64,000 bases of DNA, taken from assembly GCA_020630575.1 (NCBI GenBank), contig JAHDBD010000002.1, positions 1-64,000 of the forward strand. The letters run 5' to 3'. Below are positions 25,781 to 34,000 of this stretch, piece after piece (position 1 is the stretch's first letter; every line of letters begins with the position of its first letter). Source of the DNA: Bernardetia sp. Its GTDB lineage: Bacteria > Bacteroidota > Bacteroidia > Cytophagales > Bernardetiaceae. The position numbers and the translations under genes were made by a program. The notes under the pieces were generated by a model. The model was not told where the DNA came from, ran no database searches, and saw nothing but the letters and a program-made list of their open reading frames with translations.

Positions 25781-26644
25781 CTAAACAGCTACATCATTCT
25801 GACGTAAAGCCTCATTCAAAGAAGTTTTTAAGTCTGTACTTTCACTGCGTTGTCCAATAATCAAGGCACAAGGAACATTGTATTTTCCAGCAGGGAATTT
25901 TTTGAGATAACTTCCAGGGATTACTACCGAACGAGGAGGAACATAACCACGATAAGTAACTGCTTCTTGTTTGGTAACATCAATGATTTTTGAGCTTCCT
26001 GTAATGGTTACATTTGCGCCCAAAACAGCTTCTTTTCCAACTCTGACACCTTCTACCAAAATACAACGAGAGCCAATAAAAGCACCGTCTTCAATAATTA
26101 CTGGGGCAGCCTGTACAGGTTCTAAAACGCCTCCAATTCCGACCCCACCACTCAAATGTACGTGTTTTCCTATTTGAGCGCAGCTTCCGACTGTTGCCCA
26201 AGTGTCCACCATTGTACCACTATCAACATACGCACCGATATTGATGTAAGAAGGCATCATAACGACATCTCTATTAATAAAAGCTCCATGTCTTGCAATC
26301 GCATGAGGAACTACACGAACCCCTAGGTCTGCATAATTTTTCTTCAATGGAATTTTGTCATGAAATTCAAAAGGAGGGCATTCGATAGTTTCCATTTTAC
26401 GAAGAGGAAAATAAAGAATAACAGCTTTTTTTATCCATTCATGAACTGTCCATTCAGAAGCTATTTGTTGGTCAGCAAATTCAGTTGTTTCATCAATATT
26501 GAGATTCAAATTTGGTTCTGCAACTCTTAAAACTCCTTTGTCTAAATCTTCAATTGTCTGAAAGACAGCTTCTTGTACGACTGTATTTTGTAATAAAGTA
26601 CGATCTAACCAAGCTGCTTCTATTAATTTTATGCGTTCGTTCAT
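25781..26644 (-). CDS. dapD: 2,3,4,5-tetrahydropyridine-2,6-dicarboxylate N-succinyltransferase
   Basis: A 287-residue acyltransferase of the lysine/diaminopimelate pathway. The C-terminal two thirds is a left-handed beta-helix built from hexapeptide repeats (GAYVDSGTMVDTWATVGSC, GGVGIGGVLEP, GSRCILVEGVRVG). The N-terminal helical domain starts ERIKLIEAAW. It uses succinyl-CoA and supplies meso-DAP for peptidoglycan. Slightly longer than the usual 270-275 residues. A good promoter (26699-26729) lies upstream. Confidence 0.95.
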   Translation of the reverse strand: MNERIKLIEAAWLDRTLLQNTVVQEAVFQTIEDLDKGVLRVAEPNLNLNIDETTEFADQQIASEWTVHEWIKKAVILYFPLRKMETIECPPFEFHDKIPLKKNYADLGVRVVPHAIARHGAFINRDVVMMPSYINIGAYVDSGTMVDTWATVGSCAQIGKHVHLSGGVGIGGVLEPVQAAPVIIEDGAFIGSRCILVEGVRVGKEAVLGANVTITGSSKIIDVTKQEAVTYRGYVPPRSVVIPGSYLKKFPAGKYNVPCALIIGQRSESTDLKTSLNEALRQNDVAV

Positions 26645-26698
26645 GACTTTTATAGGAAATGTTGTATTTTTAGTTATTTATTTTGATTTGCTAATTTA

Positions 26699-26729
26699 CA
26701 AATGTACGAAGCAATAAAAAAACAGACAA
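26699..26729 (-). promoter_or_regulatory. dapD promoter (TTG-N20-TACATTTG)
   Basis: On the minus strand TTG (26727-26729) is followed after 20 bp by TACATTTG (26699-26706), the Bacteroidota TTTG / TAnnTTTG arrangement. The -33 part overlaps the terminator stem of the upstream glycosyltransferase gene. Confidence 0.6.
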
Positions 26730-26749
26730 TTTTTAAAAGTGTCTGTTTT
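26719..26749 (-). terminator. Terminator after the glycosyltransferase gene
   Basis: AAAACAGACA / TGTCTGTTTT stem with an 11-nt loop. On the minus strand the stem is followed by a run of T. Confidence 0.75.
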
Positions 26750-26771
26750 GTTTTTTTATGAAGTTGGAAAT

Positions 26772-27836
26772 TTATCTTTCCAACTTATCAAAAGTCTTAT
26801 TTTTCTTTGCAAAATACTGCCACACAATACTTTTAGGATAAACAATAGAGGGATATTTTAATGTACCAAATCTATTTTGATTATCTTTTCTTTTCTTCAA
26901 AATAGAAGAAAGATTTGCATACATATAAAAATGAGCTTTTAAGATAGCTAGTGTAAACTTTGGTTTTCCATCCAAAAGAAACTTAATTCCTGCTATTCCA
27001 TCCAAAATCATTCTAAAATAGATTTTAAAGAATAGATTTTTTGAAGGTAAATTTTTCAATAAAAGTGTCAATCCATTTCTAAAATTGAGATAGGTTTTTC
27101 TTTCACTCATCGGATTCAATGTTCCTCCTCCCAAATGAAAAACGGTACTTTCAGGACAATAAACAATCTTTTTACCTGTATGATGAATTCGCCAACACAA
27201 ATCTATTTCTTCCATGTGAGCAAAGAAATCTTTATCTAATCCACCTAAATTATGATAGACTTCTGCACGAATTGCCATTGCAGCACCAGATGCCCAAAAG
27301 ATAGAAATTTGATTATTATATTGACCTTTATCTTCTTCTAAAGTATCAAAAATTCGTCCTCTACAAAAAGGATAACCCAAATAATCAATTATTCCACCTG
27401 CTGCTCCTGCGTGTTCGAAAAGGTGTTTGTGAGCATGCATTCTGATTTTTGGCTGAATAGCTGAAATATTCTTTTCTGTATCTTTTTCAAAAATTTCTAA
27501 GATAGGAGTAAGCCAATTTTGCGTAACTTCTACATCAGAATTGAGCAAAATATAATAATCAAACTGTTTTTGTTGATTCTGTTCGCCTTCATTTTTCAAG
27601 ATAGTTAAGGCTTGATTATATCCTTCTGCAAAACCGTGATTTTGAGTAAGTTCTATTCTTCTAATTTGTGGATAATTTTCTTTCAAATAATCAATAGAAT
27701 TATCAGTAGAGGCATTATCAGCAATGATAATTTCAGTAAATTCATTTGTGCTATGCTTAATTACAGAAGGTAAAAAAACTGGAAATAATTTTTCACCATT
27801 ATAATTTAAGATAACGACAGCTATTTTTGAATTCAA
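26772..27836 (-). CDS. Family 2 glycosyltransferase
   Basis: A 354-residue GT2 enzyme. The nucleotide-binding fold starts VVILNYNGEKLF, followed by IIIADNASTDNS, the metal-binding NSDVEV and the late acceptor motif HMEEIDLCWR. It resembles rhamnosyl- or other sugar transferases that build surface glycans in the cytoplasm or at the membrane; donor and acceptor are unknown. The only usable start is TTG at 27836, because no in-frame ATG lies upstream and the conserved N-terminus begins immediately after it. A heptamer array lies just upstream. Confidence 0.9.
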   Translation of the reverse strand: MNSKIAVVILNYNGEKLFPVFLPSVIKHSTNEFTEIIIADNASTDNSIDYLKENYPQIRRIELTQNHGFAEGYNQALTILKNEGEQNQQKQFDYYILLNSDVEVTQNWLTPILEIFEKDTEKNISAIQPKIRMHAHKHLFEHAGAAGGIIDYLGYPFCRGRIFDTLEEDKGQYNNQISIFWASGAAMAIRAEVYHNLGGLDKDFFAHMEEIDLCWRIHHTGKKIVYCPESTVFHLGGGTLNPMSERKTYLNFRNGLTLLLKNLPSKNLFFKIYFRMILDGIAGIKFLLDGKPKFTLAILKAHFYMYANLSSILKKRKDNQNRFGTLKYPSIVYPKSIVWQYFAKKNKTFDKLER

Positions 27837-27850
27837 TTTCTTAGAGGTTG

Positions 27851-27885
27851 GGAAATGGATAATAGGAAATGGATATTGGGAATTT
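27851..27885. repeat. Heptamer array between the rhomboid and glycosyltransferase genes
   Basis: Five heptads: GGAAATG, GATAATA, GGAAATG, GATATTG, GGAATTT. They fill almost the entire gap between the rhomboid stop codon (27893) and the glycosyltransferase start (27836), both on the minus strand. Confidence 0.75.
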
Positions 27886-27892
27886 TCATTGC

Positions 27893-28591
27893 CTAATCCC
27901 CATTTTCCTTGTATTTATAAACAAAATTAGATGTTTTTAGTGGAATAATTCCTTCTTGGTAATTTTTATCTAAATAATTTATGCCGTTATTGGTGTCCTC
28001 ACCAACGACATAGGCAGAATTATCTGCTACTTCTTTACGAAATGAAAATGCCATAAATGCCCCTACAATTCCACCAATAAGATGCGATTCCCACGAAATA
28101 TGTTCTAAAGCTGTTTTTTCTGATGGAAAAATGGTCTCTAGCATTCCTGCATAAACAAACATTATTGTAAAACTAATCAAAAGCGAACGCCTATCTCTTC
28201 GAAAAACACCACTAAAAAACAGAAAACTAGCCAACGAATAAATCCAACCACTTGCGCCAATATGATAAGCAGGACGAGCAAAAAGCCAAACTCCGATGCC
28301 AGTTAGAAACAAATTTATCCACAAAACTTTTTCAGACAACGCAGGATAAAGCACAAAAAGTCCACTTCCAAGCATAATAAAAGCAACTGTATTCGAACCC
28401 AAATGAATCCAATCACCATGTAACCATGCACTCAAAAAAATACCGATAATTCCCTCTTTGCTTCTAGGATAACCGACCCAGTGTGACCAGTTTTGTTCCC
28501 ACATCCATTCTGTCAAATAAACTACCCAAAAAACAGAGGCTATAAGTAAAATATAGCGAATAGATTGCGAGATGGTTTGTGATTCTTTCAT
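27893..28591 (-). CDS. Rhomboid-family intramembrane serine protease
   Basis: A 232-residue protease with six hydrophobic helices. H58, H63 and N67 (in LHGDWIHLGSN), the nucleophile S114 (GASG) and the base H170 (ESHLIGGIVGA) form the rhomboid active site. It should cut transmembrane substrates within the inner membrane. The C-terminal tail after residue 185 is cytoplasmic and of unknown role. It may be co-transcribed with the glycosyltransferase gene (56 bp apart). Confidence 0.92.
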   Translation of the reverse strand: MKESQTISQSIRYILLIASVFWVVYLTEWMWEQNWSHWVGYPRSKEGIIGIFLSAWLHGDWIHLGSNTVAFIMLGSGLFVLYPALSEKVLWINLFLTGIGVWLFARPAYHIGASGWIYSLASFLFFSGVFRRDRRSLLISFTIMFVYAGMLETIFPSEKTALEHISWESHLIGGIVGAFMAFSFRKEVADNSAYVVGEDTNNGINYLDKNYQEGIIPLKTSNFVYKYKENGD

Positions 28592-28592
28592 A

Positions 28593-28627
28593 ATTAGTAA
28601 TGGTCAATTATCAATGGTTAATGATAT
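28593..28627. repeat. Heptamer array upstream of the rhomboid gene
   Basis: Five heptads: ATTAGTA, ATGGTCA, ATTATCA, ATGGTTA, ATGATAT. The array starts 2 bp before the rhomboid start codon. An array of related heptads in the opposite orientation lies about 30 bp away at 28657-28698. Confidence 0.75.
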
Positions 28628-28656
28628 GCAAGTGATTTTATTAAAAATTTGTCAAA

Positions 28657-28698
28657 TATTCATTTACAATTTATCATTAACCATTTACAATTATTTAT
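28657..28698. repeat. Heptamer array abutting the fabD stop codon
   Basis: Six heptads: TATTCAT, TTACAAT, TTATCAT, TAACCAT, TTACAAT, TATTTAT. The last one includes the fabD stop codon. It is inverted relative to 28593-28627; ATGGTTAATGAT and ATCATTAACCAT can pair. Confidence 0.75.
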
Positions 28699-29567
28699 AC
28701 AGAAGCTACTTCTGCATTTCTTTCAATTTTCTTTACAAGTCCTTGCAAAACTTTTCCTGCTCCACATTCTGTAAACTTAGTAACTCCATCGTTGTGCATA
28801 TTTTGGATAGTTTGTGTCCAACGCACAGGCGCAGTCAGTTGAGCAATCAGATTTTCTTTGATTTTTGCAGGTTCTGTATAAGGCTTTGCATCCACATTTT
28901 GATAAATCGGACAAGAGGGCGATTCGATATTCACTTCGTTGATAGCAGCAGCCAGTTCTTCTCTAGCTGATTCCATCAAAGGCGAATGAAAAGCACCACC
29001 TACATTGAGCATCAAAGCACGTTTTGCACCTGCTTGTTTCATTGCTTCACAAGCCAGTTCTACACCTTTTATCGAACCTGAAATTACAAGCTGACCAGGG
29101 CAGTTATAATTAGCAGGAACTACAATTTCGTCTATTCCTTCACATACTTTCTCAGCTGTTTCATCGTCTAAAGCTAAGATAGCAGCCATAGTAGAAGGCT
29201 CTTTTTCACAGGCTTTTTGCATGGCTTCTGCACGGACTTTCACAAGTCTTAGTCCATCTTCGAAAGAGAGCGCACCAGCAGCCACAAGAGCCGAAAATTC
29301 ACCCAAAGAATGTCCTGCAACAGCATCAGGTTTGAAATTTTCAGTTACTTTTGCCAAAATGACAGAGTGAAGAAAAATAGCAGGCTGAGTAACATTGGTT
29401 TGTTTGAGGTCTTCATCTGTTCCTTCAAACATCAAATCAGTGATTCTGAAACCTAAAATTTCATTTCCTTTTTCGAAAAGCTCTTTGGCTGTTTCATTAG
29501 TTTCATATAATTCTTTGCCCATTCCGACAAATTGTGAGCCTTGCCCAGGAAAAACGTATGCATTCAT
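28695..29567 (-). CDS. fabD: Malonyl-CoA:ACP transacylase
   Basis: A 290-residue enzyme. FPGQGSQ (6-12), the nucleophile S87 in GHSLGE and the catalytic His in GAFHSPLM are all present. It loads malonate onto acyl carrier protein for fatty acid synthesis in the cytoplasm. It is not clustered with other fab genes in this window. The stop codon lies inside a heptamer array. Confidence 0.96.
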   Translation of the reverse strand: MNAYVFPGQGSQFVGMGKELYETNETAKELFEKGNEILGFRITDLMFEGTDEDLKQTNVTQPAIFLHSVILAKVTENFKPDAVAGHSLGEFSALVAAGALSFEDGLRLVKVRAEAMQKACEKEPSTMAAILALDDETAEKVCEGIDEIVVPANYNCPGQLVISGSIKGVELACEAMKQAGAKRALMLNVGGAFHSPLMESAREELAAAINEVNIESPSCPIYQNVDAKPYTEPAKIKENLIAQLTAPVRWTQTIQNMHNDGVTKFTECGAGKVLQGLVKKIERNAEVASV

Positions 29568-29694
29568 GTATTTTGTTGTGTTTTATGATTTTTGTAAATT
29601 AAGATTTGTAAATTGATTCAAAATTACTAAAATTATAGAATTCAACAGCTTTTTGGATTATCAGAATAGAAACAAAGACAAAAAATAAGCAGAA

Positions 29695-30837
29695 ATGGAA
29701 GCAACTATAAAAAACAAATCCCAAAAAAAGCTAAAGATAGAACAAAAAAAGCAGTCAAAATTGCCTGCACGTTTTTCTACGAATTGGATTGTAAGCTCTC
29801 GTTATGATGGTTTCTTTTTTATAGGAAGTTGTGTTTTTACGCTCTTTTTTTTAGGGATTTTTATGTGGGCAGAAACGCAAGATTTAGCTCCTCATGGCGA
29901 TTCAGTTATTCTGACTTATTTTGTTTTTACAGCTATTTTTGACCATCCTCATATTTTTCAAACCTTTTCACGAACGCACGCTGACAAAGAAGAATTCGAA
30001 GAACGAAAACACATGCATACGTGGGGATTGGCTGCTTTTATTGTGGCTGGACTTATTGTAACAGGAATGGGATTTGAAAAAGAACTGATTGTTTTTGCTG
30101 CATTTTTTGGAAGTTGGCATATTATCCGTCAGCATTCTGGTTTTTTGAAAGCCTATAAAGGAATTAATCAAGATTTTGATAAAATTGATGATTATTTGGA
30201 TACTGGTCTTTTTTATTCGGGTATGTTTGCTTGTTTTTTTAGAGATTATTCGGATATCAAAATTCCTGTTGTGGTGTATAAAGAACTGACAGCTAATTTT
30301 CCTTACCTTCCTCCACAGATTACGGAGATAATTTGGAGTATTTTTATTTTCTTTTTAGTTGTTTTTTCTTTTCGCCAAATGTGGAGACTTTACAAACGAA
30401 AACCAATCAATATTCCTAAAATACTATTTTTATTAGCTGCACTTTCTACGCATTATTTTGTATTTTTTCTTACTACTTTACCCTTTTTAGTTGCAGAATC
30501 ACTAGAAACTGTCTTTCATAATATTCAGTATCAAGGCTTTGTGATGCACTATCAAAGAAAGCGTTTTTCACATATCAAAAATGTAGTTTTGAAATGGTTT
30601 ATTGTAGCAATGATTTATGGATTTGTAGTTGGAACGATAGAAATTATAGGCTTAATGACTAATGGATGGGCTAAATGGCTTTTTGTTCCCTTTACAATGG
30701 TTGTGATATATCACTATTATATCGACGGACTGATATGGAAATTTGGTAAAAACCCAGAGCTTCGAAAACTGCTTTTTGATAAAACGGCTGTTGTTTCTTC
30801 TGATTATTCTTCTTCTGATGCTAAAAATATTGATTAA
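29695..30837 (+). CDS. Histidine-rich multipass membrane protein of unknown function
   Basis: A 380-residue protein with about eight hydrophobic helices after a basic N-terminus rich in Lys (residues 1-24). Conserved-looking His clusters sit at membrane boundaries: DHPHIFQTFSRTH, SWHIIRQHSG, ESLETVFHNIQYQGFVMHY and IYHYYIDGLIW. Such repeated His motifs are typical of di-iron membrane oxygenases or desaturases, but the exact spacing does not match a standard desaturase. I do not recognise the family. It stands alone between divergent fabD and the secreted giant at 31053. Confidence 0.7.
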   Translation: MEATIKNKSQKKLKIEQKKQSKLPARFSTNWIVSSRYDGFFFIGSCVFTLFFLGIFMWAETQDLAPHGDSVILTYFVFTAIFDHPHIFQTFSRTHADKEEFEERKHMHTWGLAAFIVAGLIVTGMGFEKELIVFAAFFGSWHIIRQHSGFLKAYKGINQDFDKIDDYLDTGLFYSGMFACFFRDYSDIKIPVVVYKELTANFPYLPPQITEIIWSIFIFFLVVFSFRQMWRLYKRKPINIPKILFLLAALSTHYFVFFLTTLPFLVAESLETVFHNIQYQGFVMHYQRKRFSHIKNVVLKWFIVAMIYGFVVGTIEIIGLMTNGWAKWLFVPFTMVVIYHYYIDGLIWKFGKNPELRKLLFDKTAVVSSDYSSSDAKNID

Positions 30838-30897
30838 TTGAATAAAAATTATGTATTAAAAATAGGATTTAATTTATTTTTATTAAAAATAAAAATG

Positions 30898-30905
30898 TAT
30901 CTTTG
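30898..30905 (+). promoter_or_regulatory. Candidate -7 element before the delta-60 giant
   Basis: TATCTTTG followed by C matches TAnnTTTG. It lies about 150 bp before the ATG at 31053. No clear -33 element. Confidence 0.35.
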
Positions 30906-31052
30906 CTTTTACATTCCCCTTATAATTATAAATAATTATTTAACTTACCTATTATCACAAATGATTTTTGGTAGAAATAAATATCCCTTATTTTATTTCT
31001 CTATCTATCAAGAGTAGTAATTTTTAAGTTCTTATTCAATTCATTCAGATAA

Positions 31053-34000
31053 ATGAACAACTTTAAAACAACTTTTTACAGGCTATTTTCAGTCTGTATA
31101 ATTCTATTGTGGAGTAATTTTTATTCCAATAGTGCTTGGGGGCAATGTAATCCAGCAGCAAGCGACCCTAATTTTAATCCAAATGATGTAGGTTTTGGAT
31201 TTGGACAAGGAAGTGTATCAGGTATAAGCAAATTTGTTGTTATGTCAGACAATAAAATAATTGTAATAGGTACTTCTGATAAATACAACAATCAACCTGT
31301 TGATAACCTTTATCGCTTAAATGAAGATGGAACACTTGATAATTCATTTACTCTCTTTTCTGCTACACCGTATGCAAATGCTAGTTTTTCAGATATAGAA
31401 TTATTATCTAATCAACAACTATTAGTTTCTGGAAATATAGTAGATGGTTCAAATCAGCAGAAACATATCATTCGTGTTAATCCTGATGGAAGTGTAGATA
31501 ATACATTTAATGTTACAGGATTAGAAACTACAAGTAATGTTAGAAACATTACTCTACAACCTGACGGAAAAATTATTGTGGTTGGATCCTTATTAATAGC
31601 AGGAACTAACCAAGATATAGTTCGCTTAAATGCCGACGGAAGTTTAGATACTTCTTTTATCGTAGGAAATGCAGATAATACTTTTAATCAGTATAACGTA
31701 GGAACAATAACAAGTGCCACTGTTCAGAACGATGGAAAAATAATTGTTATAGGAGATTTTAATCAATATAATACCATTAATAAGAAAAATATAGCACGCT
31801 TAAACACAGATGGAACAATAGACAATTCTTTTTTAACCCTTGTTACTGGTGCTGCGACGATGGATGATATAAATAATGTTGCTATCCAACAACCAAGTGG
31901 AAAAATAATTGTTACAGGTAATTTTGAGGAGCTTAATGGAACTTCTGTCAGTAATATTGCACGATTAAATTTAGATGGGAGTTTAGATATGAGTTTCATA
32001 CAAGGAGTTGGGTTTAATTGGTACACAGATAGAGTTAGTTTTCAGTCTGATGGAAAAATGATTGTGGCAGGTTCATTTAGTTCTTACAATGGAGCTACTG
32101 TATATAATTTAGTACGGTTAAATGCAGATGGAGCATTGGATAATTCTTTTTCAGTACGAAATATAAAAAGAAGTCAAGGTTATGTAGTTGAATTAGCAAA
32201 CGGGAAATTTCTTACTACTATCAATGCTTCTGAATCAGGAATAGATAGATTAAATGCAGATGGCAGTCATGATGATACTTTTAACCCAAACACAGGATTT
32301 AATAATACAATTCTTCAAACAGCTTCCCTACCCAATGGACAATTTTATGCCTCGGGCTATCAAATGGGGAAATATAACAGAGTAGCGACAGGTGCGATAG
32401 CTAAGATAAATGCAGATGGAAGTCTAGACCCTACTTTTAATTATGATGCAAATCAACTTGGAAATGGGATATTAGTTCATATTAGTTACCATACTTCTTT
32501 GACTATTCAAGCTGATGGAAAGTTATTAGTAGGAACAATTACGATTACACCCTCTAATACGAGTGAATCGGTTAAGTTATTTCGTCTAAATACGGATGGG
32601 ACACTAGATAATACGTTTGTTGTAGAAGGAGAGTTTGCAAGCTCATTAACAGCAGGTATGGTTGCAAAAGTAATTGTTCAAGATAATGGAAAAATAATTG
32701 TTAGTGGTACGACCAACATAACAAGTGGTAATAGAGATTTTAAGATTGTACGTCTTAATAGTGATGGAAGTTTAGATACTTCTTTTCTAGAAATAACTGC
32801 AAATGAGAGTATAAGTGATATGATTCTTTTACCTGATGGAAAAATTCTTGTTGCAGGTGGTTTTAGTAGTTTGAATGGTAGTCCTGTAAACAAACTTGCT
32901 TGTCTTCTTCCTAATGGCACTATCGATAATACTTTTTATACAGATTTAGATTTACATTCTATTTCTGACATAGACACACTAAATAATGAAATTTATGTAT
33001 CAGGAGAGTTTGATAATGGTTCTGCTGCATTTGTTGGAGCTATTAGAAAAGTAAGTAATACAGGTATTATGAATCCTACTTTTGATGTTATTCTTACAGG
33101 TAGTGGAGCTACTGTTCCTCTTACAAATATACTTGTAGAGAGTAATGGAAAAATTATTTTGGCAGGAGAATTTGACCAAGTAAATGGAGTAAATCAAAAA
33201 AATCTTGCTAAACTAAATGCTGATGGTAGTTTAGTTGCAAACTTTGATGTGGGTACAAGTACAGATGGAAGAATTAATAGCGCATTTCTTCAACCTGATA
33301 ATACTATAGTAATTGCAGGAGGTTTTTTAAGTTATAATGGAACAGGAAGAAATAGAATTGCCAAAATCACAAATACGAGTGTTTTAGTTAGAAATACAAC
33401 TCCTACCAATCAACAAACAGGTCTTTGTCAAGGAAATTCTACTACACTAACAGCATCAGGTTTAGGAACAGTTTATTGGTATGATTCGCCTACAAGCACA
33501 ACACCCATCCAAACAGGAACATCATTTACAACACCTATACTTACACAAGATTCTACATATTATTATGTATTAGATTCGATTGCAAGTTGTGGTGCAACTG
33601 ATCGTTTAGAAATTTTGGTAAAAGCATCACCAACTTTAGAAGCTGTTAGTAAACCCAATTACACACTTTTTTTAGATGCTAACGGACAAGTAGAATTACA
33701 GGCTTCTGCGTTGGATAGTGCAAGTACAGGAGGTTGTACAGGAACGATTGCTTCTTTCCTTTTTGATGATACAGGTTTGCCTACTCGTACTTTTGATTGT
33801 GCTGATACGGCAGGTGTTCATAATTTACTGTTGAGAATAACTGACATAAATGCAAATACGGCTACTTCGCCAACAGTTGTAAAAGTAAAAGATGTCATTG
33901 CACCAACTCTAACTACTCAATCTATCAATATTGCTTTTGATGCAAGTAATACAGCTACTATTTCAGCGCTAGATTTTGTTACTTCTTTGAGTGATAATTG

